A DNA stretch of 22,024 nucleotides, from positions 1 to 22,024 of the forward strand of contig JABFXM010000507.1 of assembly GCA_013361745.1 (NCBI GenBank). The letters are read 5' to 3'. Positions 15,335-22,024 of the stretch are shown here, in pieces. Below the pieces are notes generated by a model. It did no database searches. It had not been told where the DNA came from and saw only the letters and a program-made list of their open reading frames with translations. Source of the DNA: Gemmatimonadaceae bacterium (GTDB lineage Bacteria; Gemmatimonadota; Gemmatimonadetes; Gemmatimonadales; Gemmatimonadaceae). Numbering within the stretch: the first letter of the stretch is position 1; the number at the start of each line of letters is the position of its first letter. Made by a program: the position numbers and the translations under genes.

Positions 15335-16627
15335 GTGACGACGCAGGCGACTCAGCCTTCGGCGTACACGCCGACGCCGCCGACCCCGGCCGACCGCGAC
15401 ACGTCGCGCGATTTCACGCGCGACTACACGGTCATCCAGGCGGAGCTCCGCCAGGACAGCGCGGAGCTCCAGCGGCAGGTGCTGCTCTGGCAGCGCTGGA
15501 TCCGCTACGCGGCGGTCGTCGTCGCCGGCGTCGCGGCGGTCGTGCGCTACGGAGCGGGAGACGCGCCCGGAGCGTGGGTGCCGGTCGCGGGGGCGGCGGG
15601 GGCGTACTTCGTCTTCACCGCGCTCATGAGCCGGATGATCGAGCGGCGGACGCCGGAGTCCGGGCTCCCCGCGATCATCCCGATCGTCACCCTGCTCGCC
15701 GACCTGATGATGGTCGCGGCGCTCGTCTACTTCAGCGCGCCGCCCTCGCAGTTCCATCGCATCCTCATCCTCGGCTTCCTCGGGCTGCAGCTCACCGTCT
15801 TCTACTTCGGGCGGCCGCTGGGGATCGCGGCGGCGGTGGCGACGGTGGCCATATACATCGGGGCCTCGCGCTTCGTCCCGCCTCACGTCCCCGGCCCCGC
15901 GCCGACGTGGACGGTGATGATCATCAACAGCGCGCTCTTCGCCTTCGTGAGCAGCGTGCTGGTGATGATCTTCGGCAACTTCCGCGAGCGGATGAACAAG
16001 CTGCGAATGTTCGTGAAGCGGGTCGAGATCGGCGACTTCATGGGCGAGTACGACAAGAGCGCCGATATTCGGCCCGACGATCTCACGCTCCTCGGCGAGA
16101 GCTACAACGAGATGCGCGGCCGACTGGTGGAGCTGGTCGGCACCGACGTGCTGACGGGATGCGTGAGCCGCCGCGCCTTCGATTCGCGACTGAGCCGCGA
16201 GTGGCGCCAGGCGCGCCGCCGCGGATCGACGCTCGCCGTGCTGATGGTCGACATCGACCACTTCAAGGAGATCAACGACACCAACGGCCACGCCGCGGGC
16301 GACATGGTGCTGGCCGAGCTGGGGGCGATCATGCTGAAGACGGCGCGCGAGACGGACACCGTCGCGCGGCTCGGCGGCGACGAGTTCGTCATCATGCTCC
16401 CGGACACCGCGTGGCAGGGCGCGATGACCTTCGCCGAGCGTCTCCGGCGCAACGTGGACGAGCACAAGTTCAAGCTCGAGAGCGGGCAGTCGCTGCCGAT
16501 CACGATCTCGGTCGGCGTCGCGCTCGCGAAGGGGAGCGACCCGGTGACGCACGACGAGCTGGTCGAGAGCGCGGACCGGGCCTTGTACAAGGCGAAGTCG
16601 GGGGGACGGAACCGGATCTGCGCCTGA
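15335..16627 (+). CDS. Membrane-bound diguanylate cyclase (GGDEF)
   Basis: The GTG at 15335 gives 430 residues; the only nearby ATG (15297) is out of frame. The N-terminal part has a short polar tail, then about six hydrophobic helices between residues 56 and 213, forming an uncharacterised membrane sensor module. A short linker leads to a GGDEF domain (about 265-430). The active site reads RLGGDEF (347-351), preceded at the correct distance by RETD, a complete inhibitory I-site (RxxD five residues upstream). MVDIDHFKEINDTNGH carries the metal-binding aspartates. It should synthesise c-di-GMP from GTP with product feedback. A strong hairpin terminator follows, so it is probably transcribed alone. 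Its position next to the exopolysaccharide genes suggests, but does not prove, control of polymer production. Confidence 0.92.
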   Translation: MTTQATQPSAYTPTPPTPADRDTSRDFTRDYTVIQAELRQDSAELQRQVLLWQRWIRYAAVVVAGVAAVVRYGAGDAPGAWVPVAGAAGAYFVFTALMSRMIERRTPESGLPAIIPIVTLLADLMMVAALVYFSAPPSQFHRILILGFLGLQLTVFYFGRPLGIAAAVATVAIYIGASRFVPPHVPGPAPTWTVMIINSALFAFVSSVLVMIFGNFRERMNKLRMFVKRVEIGDFMGEYDKSADIRPDDLTLLGESYNEMRGRLVELVGTDVLTGCVSRRAFDSRLSREWRQARRRGSTLAVLMVDIDHFKEINDTNGHAAGDMVLAELGAIMLKTARETDTVARLGGDEFVIMLPDTAWQGAMTFAERLRRNVDEHKFKLESGQSLPITISVGVALAKGSDPVTHDELVESADRALYKAKSGGRNRICA

Positions 16628-16660
16628 TCCGGCCACGACCGGGCGACGAGTGATGAGATC

Positions 16661-16696
16661 GACCGAAGCGGGGGCAAGCACGCCCCCGCTTCGGTC
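16661..16696 (+). terminator. Perfect 15-bp hairpin behind the membrane diguanylate cyclase gene
   Basis: The arm GACCGAAGCGGGGGC (16661-16675) and its exact reverse complement (16682-16696) flank a six-base loop AAGCAC. The hairpin lies 33 bases after the TGA and is followed by a short ATTT run only. It is a likely rho-independent terminator, although the weak T-tract means it could also act as an RNA 3'-end stabiliser. Confidence 0.7.
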
Positions 16697-16741
16697 ATTT
16701 CGGCCGCTGGAAGCCGCGTCCCCGTCGTGCCAGATTGGGGG

Positions 16742-17719
16742 ATGACCAGCACGATCGGCAACGAGCTGACGACCCTCGACGCGCTGCGCGACGCGGCGCG
16801 CACGATCCGCGACGTCGCGGTGCGGACACCACTTCTTCCCGTGGACGAGCTCACGGCGCGCGTCGGCGCGCCGGTGTGGCTGAAGCCGGAGATGCTGCAG
16901 CGCGGGGGCGCGTTCAAGCTGCGGGGGGCCTACTACTTTCTCGCGCGGCTCAGCCCCGAGGAGCGCGCGCGCGGCGTCGTCGCGCCTTCGTCGGGGAACC
17001 ACGCGCAGGCGGTGGCGCTCGCGGCGAAGCTGTTCGGCGTGAAGGCGACGGTCGTCATGCCGACGACGGTCTCTCCCGCGAAGCGCGCCGGGGCCGAACG
17101 GTTGGGCGCCCGGATCGAGCTCGCCGGCACGACCACCGCGGACCGCATGGACCGCGCGATGGAGATCGTCGCCGCCGAGGGGCAGACGCTCGTCCCGCCG
17201 TACGACCATCCGTGGATCATCGCCGGCCAGGGGACCGCTGGGCTGGAGATCGCCGAGGACCTGCCCGACGCCGGCACGGTGCTCGTGCCGGTGGGCGGGG
17301 GCGGACTCGCCGCCGGGGTCTCGACGGCGATCAAGCTCGTCCTGCCTAACGCGCGAGTGATCGGCGTCGAGCCGGAGGGGGCGCCGAAGCTCTCGCGCGC
17401 CCGCGCGGCGGGGAAGCCGGTGAAGCTCGACAAGACGGGGGGACTCGCCGACGGCCTGCTCGCGGTCGAGATCGGCGCGCTCCCCTTCGCGCACCACCAG
17501 GCGTACATCGACGACGTCGTCACGATCCCCGACGCCGCGCTGCGCGACGCGATGCGCTTCCTCCTCGACCGGATGAAGCTCGTCGCCGAACCGAGCGGGG
17601 CGATCACCATCGCCGCGCTGCTCACGGGCGCCGTGCGGACGAAGGGGCCCGTGGTCGCGGTGCTGAGCGGGGGGAACATCGAGTACGCCGGCCTGCGCGG
17701 CCTCCTGGGGGACAGTTAG
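16742..17719 (+). CDS. Threonine/serine dehydratase-like PLP enzyme (fold type II, no ACT domain)
   Basis: I choose the ATG at 16742 (MTSTIGNELTTLDALRDAAR); a GTG at 16727 would add five residues. The 325-residue product has the PLP lysine in AFKLRGAYY (Lys59), the substrate loop SSGNHAQ (83-89), GQGTAGLEI and the phosphate-binding GGGGL (185-189). The length matches catabolic threonine dehydratase or serine racemase-like enzymes, since the ACT-type regulatory domain of biosynthetic IlvA is absent. The reaction is probably deamination of threonine to 2-oxobutanoate, or of serine to pyruvate; racemase activity cannot be excluded. It lies six bases before the response-regulator gene, so co-transcription is likely although the functions look unrelated. 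Its TAG stop is embedded in a GTTAGGC motif. Confidence 0.88.
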   Translation: MTSTIGNELTTLDALRDAARTIRDVAVRTPLLPVDELTARVGAPVWLKPEMLQRGGAFKLRGAYYFLARLSPEERARGVVAPSSGNHAQAVALAAKLFGVKATVVMPTTVSPAKRAGAERLGARIELAGTTTADRMDRAMEIVAAEGQTLVPPYDHPWIIAGQGTAGLEIAEDLPDAGTVLVPVGGGGLAAGVSTAIKLVLPNARVIGVEPEGAPKLSRARAAGKPVKLDKTGGLADGLLAVEIGALPFAHHQAYIDDVVTIPDAALRDAMRFLLDRMKLVAEPSGAITIAALLTGAVRTKGPVVAVLSGGNIEYAGLRGLLGDS

Positions 17720-17725
17720 GCAGCA

Positions 17726-19195
17726 ATGGCCGACGCCCGCATCCTAGTCGCGGAGGACGATCCGGCGATCCGCTCGGCGGTGTCGTGGCTGCTCAAGGAG
17801 CAGGGCTACGAGGTCGCGGCGGTGGCCCGCTCGCATGACCTCATCGACCAGATCGAGCGGCGGTCGCCGGACCTCGTGCTGCTGGACGTCGCGAACCCCG
17901 ACGAGGACGGCGCGGAGGTGATGAAGCAGATGCGCGCCGACGAGCGCTGGCGCGACATCCCGGTGGTGATGGTCTCGCAGCCGGGCGACGACGTCGCAGT
18001 GCGCGCGCTGAAGAGCGGTGCCGCAGACTACATGGCGAAGCCCTTCCGCCTCCGCGAGCTGATGGCGCGCGTCCAGGCCCAGCTCCGTTCCCGCGATACG
18101 CTGCGCCGCGCCTACGCGGCGCTGCACGAGGTATCGGAGGCGCTGATCGACGCGCGCGAAGAGGCGAAGAGCCGCCGCGAGCTCGTCGACATCCTGCACG
18201 AGGTGACGGGAGAGCTGTCGCCGGAGGAGATCTTCCGCATCCTCGCCCGTCGCGTCGCGCGCGCGCTCGACATCTCGCGGTGCTCGGTGATCCTCGCGCA
18301 TCCGGGGGACGAGCTGGGGATCGTCGCGACCGCCTTCGACAACCCGGGGCTGCGCAACTTCCCGATCCGGCTCGACCGCTACCCGGAGATCCGCGCCGCG
18401 CTCGATCACGGGAAGCCGGTGCTCGTCGAGGAAGGGATCACGAGCCCGCTCTACAGCGAGATCCGGAAGGTCTGGGCGGCGGAGGGGCTGGCGGTGCCGG
18501 TGCAGTCGGCGATCGCGCTGCCGTTCACCCTCGACCGGACGCAGCTCGGCGTCTTCTTCCTGCGGACGAGCGGGAACGAGCCGCCGCTCTCGCACCACGA
18601 CATCGAGTTCGCGGACACCGTCATCCGCGCCGCGGTGGCGGCGATCCAGCGCGCGCAGCTCCTCGAGACGACGCGGGCCGACAAGGCGCGCCTGCAGGAG
18701 CTGGCGACGACCGACTCGGTGACGCAGATCCTCAACCGCCGCGCCCTCGTCGAGCGACTCTCGCACGAGATGGAGCGCGCGCGCCGCTATTCGACGCCGC
18801 TCGCCCTGCTGATGGTGGATCTCGATCACTTCAAGGAGATCAACGACACCCACGGCCACCTCGTCGGCGACGAGGCGCTGCGCGAGGTCGCGCGGCTGCT
18901 CGAGACGGGGGTGCGGACGGTCGACATCGTCGCCCGGTACGGCGGCGAGGAGTTCGCGATCGTCCTTCCGGAGACCTCGCACGAGGGGGCGGTTGCGTTC
19001 GCCGAGCGCGTGCGCGAACGTGTCGCACAGCACGACTTCGCGAGCGATCGGATTCCCCCTCTGCACATCACCGTGAGCGTCGGGGTGGCCTCGGTGCCCG
19101 CGGCGGACATCGAATCGGTGAACGACCTCTTCTCCCGCGCCGACGAGGCGCTCTATCGCGCCAAGGCGGGCGGACGCAACCAGGTGCGCGCGTGA
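17726..19195 (+). CDS. Response regulator with REC-GAF-GGDEF domains (soluble diguanylate cyclase)
   Basis: The 489-residue product starts MADARILVAEDDPAIRS. The receiver domain (1-120) has acidic residues at 11 and 12, the phospho-acceptor Asp54 in LVLLDVANPDEDG, Ser84 and Lys105 in AKPFRL, so it looks fully functional. A helical linker leads to a GAF-like domain (about 165-310). The GGDEF domain follows, with VDLDHFKEINDTHGH, an RTVD inhibitory site and GGEEF (406-410). It should make c-di-GMP when phosphorylated, with the GAF domain possibly binding a ligand. No partner histidine kinase is in the window. It is six bases downstream of the dehydratase gene. The stop codon lies within a 17-base direct repeat that recurs 27 bases later. 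Confidence 0.92.
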   Translation: MADARILVAEDDPAIRSAVSWLLKEQGYEVAAVARSHDLIDQIERRSPDLVLLDVANPDEDGAEVMKQMRADERWRDIPVVMVSQPGDDVAVRALKSGAADYMAKPFRLRELMARVQAQLRSRDTLRRAYAALHEVSEALIDAREEAKSRRELVDILHEVTGELSPEEIFRILARRVARALDISRCSVILAHPGDELGIVATAFDNPGLRNFPIRLDRYPEIRAALDHGKPVLVEEGITSPLYSEIRKVWAAEGLAVPVQSAIALPFTLDRTQLGVFFLRTSGNEPPLSHHDIEFADTVIRAAVAAIQRAQLLETTRADKARLQELATTDSVTQILNRRALVERLSHEMERARRYSTPLALLMVDLDHFKEINDTHGHLVGDEALREVARLLETGVRTVDIVARYGGEEFAIVLPETSHEGAVAFAERVRERVAQHDFASDRIPPLHITVSVGVASVPAADIESVNDLFSRADEALYRAKAGGRNQVRA

Positions 19196-19230
19196 GCGCG
19201 CACGTCGATGGCACGCGCGTGAGCGCGCAC
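19187..19230 (+). repeat. 17-bp direct repeat spanning the end of the response-regulator gene
   Basis: CGCGCGTGAGCGCGCAC occurs at 19187-19203 and again at 19214-19230, 27 bases apart. Each copy is followed by a similar ATGGC-[A/T]-CGCGC segment. The first copy carries the TGA stop, so the second is an in-frame echo of the gene's last codons. Each copy also has GCGCG/CGCGC self-complementarity. It looks like a local tandem duplication in the 61-base gap before the kinase gene. Confidence 0.7.
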
Positions 19231-19256
19231 CTTCCATGGCTCGCGCCTAACGTGAA

Positions 19257-20333
19257 ATGACTCGCTGTCCCACCTGCGGCGCCACCTACGCCGACGACGC
19301 GCGCTTCTGCACGAAGGACGGGACGCGTCTCGTCCCGGCCCCGCCGCGCGCGTCGGACGAGGAGCGCACGGGGGAGTTCGTCGCCAACGCGGGGACGGCG
19401 GAGGCGAAGGCCGCGGCGACCGCCGCGACGGAGATGGTGGGGCAGACGCTCGAGGGTCGCTACCGGATCCTGCAGAAGCTCGGCGAGGGGGGGGTGTCCT
19501 TCGTCTACCTCGCCGAGGACCTCGCCGGCGGGAACGCGCGCTTCGCGATCAAGGTGCTGTCGCCCGCGCTCTCCAAGGACGAGAACGCGATGGCGCGGCT
19601 GCGGCGCGAGGCGGACCTCGGCGGCCGGCTCGAGCATCCGAACATCTGCCACATCATCCGGCTCGGCGAGACGCGGGAGCGGCTCGTCTACATCGTGATG
19701 CCGTACATCGAGGGGGAGATCCTCTCCGATCGCACGCATCACGCGGGCGGGCATCTCCCGCCGGATGAGGTCGCGCGCTGGGTGAAGGACATCGCCGAGG
19801 GGCTGCAGCGCGCGCACGACCTGCAGATCGTGCATCGCGACCTGAAGCCGGAGAACGTCATGATCGCGAGCGCGGGAGGAAAGCCGCAGCGCGCGGTGGT
19901 GATGGACTTCGGGCTCGCGAAGGAACGGAGGGCATCGCCCGAGCTCGCGAAGCTCACCGCGACGGGGATCGTGCTCGGCACGCCGGAGTTCATGAGCCCC
20001 GAGCAGCTGCGCGGCAAGCCGCTCGACGGCCGCACCGACGTCTACTCGCTCGCGCTGATGACGTACGAGATGCTCACCGGAAAGCTCCCCTTCTCGGGAC
20101 GTACGCAGCAGGAGATGATGATCAACCGGCTGCGCAGCGACCCGATGCCGATCCGCGCGATGCGTCCCGACCTCGGCTTCAGCGAGGGCGTCGAGTACGT
20201 GCTGAACAAGGGGATGGCCCGCGATCCGAAGGACCGCTACCAGACCGCGCCCGAGTTCGCGGCGGCGGTCGGCGCCGCGGTGCGAGGGGAGAACGTGGGT
20301 AGCGGAATGCTCGGCCGGTTGTTCGGGCGGTAG
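19257..20333 (+). CDS. Soluble Ser/Thr protein kinase with N-terminal zinc-ribbon-like motif
   Basis: The ATG at 19257 is the only sensible start, since an in-frame TAA lies at 19248-19250. The 358-residue product opens with a zinc-ribbon-like motif: Cys4, Cys7 and Cys18, with Asp21 in place of the usual fourth cysteine (FCTKDGT). After a linker rich in Ala and Glu comes a Hanks-type kinase domain. Its glycine loop is at LGEGG (76-79), the ATP lysine is Lys99 (FAIKVLS), the catalytic loop is HRDLKPEN (Asp195), the metal site is DFG (Asp217), and the activation segment ends GTPEFMSPEQLRG. There is no C-terminal membrane helix or PASTA region, so it is probably cytosolic. All catalytic residues are present, so it should be active. 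Substrates are unknown; the adjacent diguanylate cyclase is one candidate. Confidence 0.9.
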   Translation: MTRCPTCGATYADDARFCTKDGTRLVPAPPRASDEERTGEFVANAGTAEAKAAATAATEMVGQTLEGRYRILQKLGEGGVSFVYLAEDLAGGNARFAIKVLSPALSKDENAMARLRREADLGGRLEHPNICHIIRLGETRERLVYIVMPYIEGEILSDRTHHAGGHLPPDEVARWVKDIAEGLQRAHDLQIVHRDLKPENVMIASAGGKPQRAVVMDFGLAKERRASPELAKLTATGIVLGTPEFMSPEQLRGKPLDGRTDVYSLALMTYEMLTGKLPFSGRTQQEMMINRLRSDPMPIRAMRPDLGFSEGVEYVLNKGMARDPKDRYQTAPEFAAAVGAAVRGENVGSGMLGRLFGR

Positions 20334-20349
20334 CGGCTGCCGCCAGCCG
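20334..20349 (+). terminator. Short hairpin directly after the Ser/Thr kinase gene
   Basis: CGGCTG and CAGCCG flank a four-base loop starting at the base after the TAG stop. There is no T-run, so it is a weak terminator candidate only. Confidence 0.3.
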
Positions 20350-20384
20350 AGTCGTCGTCGATCTTCACGCACGAGGAGAGTCGT

Positions 20385-21548
20385 ATGCGCTCACTGACAT
20401 GGTGCGCCGGCTTCGTCGTCCTGATGGCGTGCCAGTCGCGGGAAAGTCCCGCGCAGCAGCAGGCCACGCGACCTGGAGCGGAGCGGCGCGACACCGCGCT
20501 CGCGCCGCAGTTCCGGCTGCATCCGACGCTCGGCGGGAAGCTGCGCGCGCCGGAGGGACTCGAGGTCGACTACTTCGCGAAGAACACGGGCTCCGTGCGC
20601 TTCATGGTGCTCGGCCCCGACGGCGCGGTGTACGCGTCGCGGCCGGGAGAGGGTGACATCATCCGCCTCGCCGACACGAACTGCGACGGCACCGCGGACG
20701 AGATCACGAGCGTGCTCACGGGGCTCAATCGCCCGCACGGGATGGCGTTCCTGCGCGACAGCTTCTACGTCGCGGAGACGGGTGCGCTGCTCGCGTTCGC
20801 GGTCGCGCCGAATGGTCGCCCGGGCGGGACGCCGCGCCGCGTGACGACGATGGCGAGCGGGGGAGGCCACTGGACGCGGACGGTGATCGTCGGCCCGGAC
20901 AGCCTGCTGTACGTGTCGGTCGGATCGCGCTGCAACATCTGCGAGGGGGACGTCCCCCAGCGCGCGGTGGTGCTCCAGGTGCAGAAGAGCGGGGCGACGC
21001 GTCCCTTCGCGATCGGGCTCCGCAACGCCGTCGGGCTCGCGGTGAACCCGGTGACGCGCGAGATCTGGGCGACGACGCACGAGCGCGACAACCTGGGCGA
21101 CGACGTGCCGCCGGAGGAGATCGACATCCTGAAGGACGGCGCGGACTACGGATGGCCGTACTGCTGGGGCGACCGGCAGCCGAACCCCGAGTACAAGGAC
21201 GCGAAGCGCTGCGCGTCGACGATCCCCCCGGCGCTGATGATGCAGGCGCACTCGGCGCCGTTAGGCATCGCCTTCCTCCGCGGCGCGACGCAGCTCAGGA
21301 GCGAATATCGCGGGGACGCGCTCGTCGCCTTCCACGGCTCGTGGAACCGCAGCGCGCCGACGGGGGCGAAGGTCGTGCGCATCCGCATCGCGAACGGCAG
21401 GCCGGTGTCGTACGAGGACTTCGTCACCGGATGGCAGGACGCGCGCGGCAACCGCTGGGGACGACCGGTGGACGTGCTCGTGCTGCGCGACGGCTCGGTG
21501 CTGATCTCCGACGACAGCGGCGACGCGATCTACCGCGTGCACCGATGA
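20385..21548 (+). CDS. Lipoprotein of the glucose/sorbosone dehydrogenase (PQQ-type beta-propeller) family
   Basis: A GAGGAG ribosome site six bases upstream supports the ATG at 20385. The 387-residue product has a short signal peptide with lipobox VLMAC (Cys16). Family blocks in order are FMVLGPDGAVYASRPGEGDI, a DTNCDGTADE loop resembling a calcium-binding site, GLNRPHGMAF, DSLLYVSVGSRCNICEG, FAIGLRNAVGLAVNP, EIDILKDGADYGWPYCWG, APLGIAF, DALVAFHGSWNRS and GRPVDVLVLRDGSVLISDD. This matches GSDH-type six-bladed propellers, which oxidise sugars with PQQ; many family members are uncharacterised and may lack the cofactor. It is expected on the periplasmic side, anchored by lipid. It overlaps the next gene by ATGA. 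The TTA codon at 21261 lies in a GTTAGGC motif. Confidence 0.88.
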   Translation: MRSLTWCAGFVVLMACQSRESPAQQQATRPGAERRDTALAPQFRLHPTLGGKLRAPEGLEVDYFAKNTGSVRFMVLGPDGAVYASRPGEGDIIRLADTNCDGTADEITSVLTGLNRPHGMAFLRDSFYVAETGALLAFAVAPNGRPGGTPRRVTTMASGGGHWTRTVIVGPDSLLYVSVGSRCNICEGDVPQRAVVLQVQKSGATRPFAIGLRNAVGLAVNPVTREIWATTHERDNLGDDVPPEEIDILKDGADYGWPYCWGDRQPNPEYKDAKRCASTIPPALMMQAHSAPLGIAFLRGATQLRSEYRGDALVAFHGSWNRSAPTGAKVVRIRIANGRPVSYEDFVTGWQDARGNRWGRPVDVLVLRDGSVLISDDSGDAIYRVHR

Positions 21549-22024
21549 GCGGAACGTGGCGGCCGGCCGTCGTCGCGCTCACGCTCCTCGCGGCGTGCAG
21601 CGGCGGGGAGCGATCGTCCCGCGACAGCGCGCGACCAGCCGCCGCGGCGGTGGTGACCCCGGTCTCCTCGGCGCCGGAGTCGGTGCTCGCGGTGCAGCTC
21701 GGCGCCTTCTCCGACTCGGCGAACGCGCGGCGGATGCGCGACTCGCTGAGCCGCGCCGGATGGATGGCGTATCTGCGCGGGAGCACCGGGAAGGCGGTGC
21801 CCGCGGTCGAGGTGCGGTTCGCGGCGTCGCGCGACAGCACGCTGCCGCGTCTCGTCGCCGCGTCGCTCGCGACGGCGAAGCGCGACGCGGCGGTGGTACG
21901 TGACGTCGTCGGCGGCGACACGGTGACGCCGACGGCGGTGATCGCGGTGAGCAGGGGCTCGCACGGGATGGCGGCGTCGACGCGCTGGGCGATCGCCGGC
22001 GCTCGGCGAGCGCTGCGCGTCGTC
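21545..22024 (+). CDS. SPOR-domain lipoprotein, partial (3' end outside window)
   Basis: The ATG at 21545 overlaps the previous stop, and the frame stays open to the last base (160 codons). The N-terminus MSGTWRPAVVALTLLAAC is a lipoprotein signal with lipobox LAAC (Cys18). A low-complexity Ala/Ser linker follows. A SPOR-like segment starts near residue 47 (SVLAVQLGAFSDSANARRMR), as in proteins binding denuded peptidoglycan at division sites. The visible part ends shortly after a region reading GMAASTRWAIAGARRALRVV, which suggests a further domain to the right. It is likely a periplasmic, peptidoglycan-associated protein, translationally coupled to the dehydrogenase-like gene. Confidence 0.8.
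   Translation, partial: MSGTWRPAVVALTLLAACSGGERSSRDSARPAAAAVVTPVSSAPESVLAVQLGAFSDSANARRMRDSLSRAGWMAYLRGSTGKAVPAVEVRFAASRDSTLPRLVAASLATAKRDAAVVRDVVGGDTVTPTAVIAVSRGSHGMAASTRWAIAGARRALRVV

Larger units (their letters stand above)
571..21266. repeat. Dispersed heptamer GTTAGGC (12 copies by eye, mostly as CGTTAGGC)
   Basis: Plus-orientation copies start at 571, 2915, 4108, 12377, 13186, 14701, 17715 and 21260. Inverted copies (GCCTAAC) start at 4216, 12587, 17344 and 19245. Eleven of the twelve have C before the first G. Copies lie both in genes and between them. The interval given is only the span from first to last copy. Confidence 0.85.

Noticed and set aside
15308..17497. A 729-codon open frame on the minus strand across the GGDEF and dehydratase genes
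   Set aside because: Its composition is dominated by Arg, His, Asp and Glu with no domain pattern. It is antisense to two clear genes, as expected from third-position GC bias.
1..22024. tRNA, rRNA, insertion sequences, integrases or phage genes
   Set aside because: None was recognised on either strand, and all called genes share the same composition, so there is no sign of a recent mobile element.

Overview
The window is one stretch of very GC-rich bacterial chromosome, densely coded, with short intergenic gaps and many 4-base ATGA/GTGA start-stop overlaps. Codon usage, lipoprotein N-termini such as C-HDSTGP, and the mix of membrane polysaccharide genes, GGDEF proteins and a zinc-ribbon Ser/Thr kinase suggest a Gemmatimonadota (Gemmatimonas/Gemmatirosa-like) genome. 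That assignment is recognition by eye, not a database result.

Layout. (1) Positions 3-4831 (+) hold a five-gene chain, cut at the left edge: GT4 glycosyltransferase C-terminus, O-antigen ligase/polymerase-like membrane protein, NodB-type polysaccharide deacetylase, ATP-grasp ligase, GT4 glycosyltransferase. Every junction is a 4-base overlap. (2) Positions 4850-8102 (-) hold a Wzx-type flippase followed by a large secreted lipoprotein with an FN3-like and a beta-helix-like region. (3) Positions 8182-10475 (+) hold a GT4 and a membrane GT2. (4) Positions 10476-10574 are a convergent gap filled by two facing arrays of a 9-bp repeat that can fold into a long hairpin. (5) Positions 10575-12435 (-) hold a polyprenyl-phosphate sugar-1-phosphate transferase and a short SLBB/Wza-type export protein. 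(6) Positions 12617-15055 (+) hold a Wzc-like tyrosine autokinase, divergent from the export gene. (7) Positions 15335-20333 (+) hold a membrane GGDEF protein with a terminator hairpin behind it, a threonine/serine dehydratase, a REC-GAF-GGDEF response regulator and a zinc-ribbon Ser/Thr kinase. (8) Positions 20385-22024 (+) hold a sorbosone/glucose-dehydrogenase-like lipoprotein and a SPOR-domain lipoprotein that runs off the right edge.

Together, blocks 1-6 are a nearly complete Wzx/Wzy-type exopolysaccharide or capsule locus: priming transferase, glycosyltransferases, flippase, ligase/polymerase, co-polymerase/BY-kinase and outer-membrane exporter, plus tailoring enzymes. Two diguanylate cyclases with intact active and inhibitory sites lie next to it. 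A c-di-GMP link is plausible, but it is inferred from position only.

The most interesting non-gene signals are: an over-represented octamer CGTTAGGC that accounts for every TTA leucine codon I could find; the 9-bp iterated hairpin; and a set of sigma-54-like -24/-12 elements in front of polysaccharide genes.
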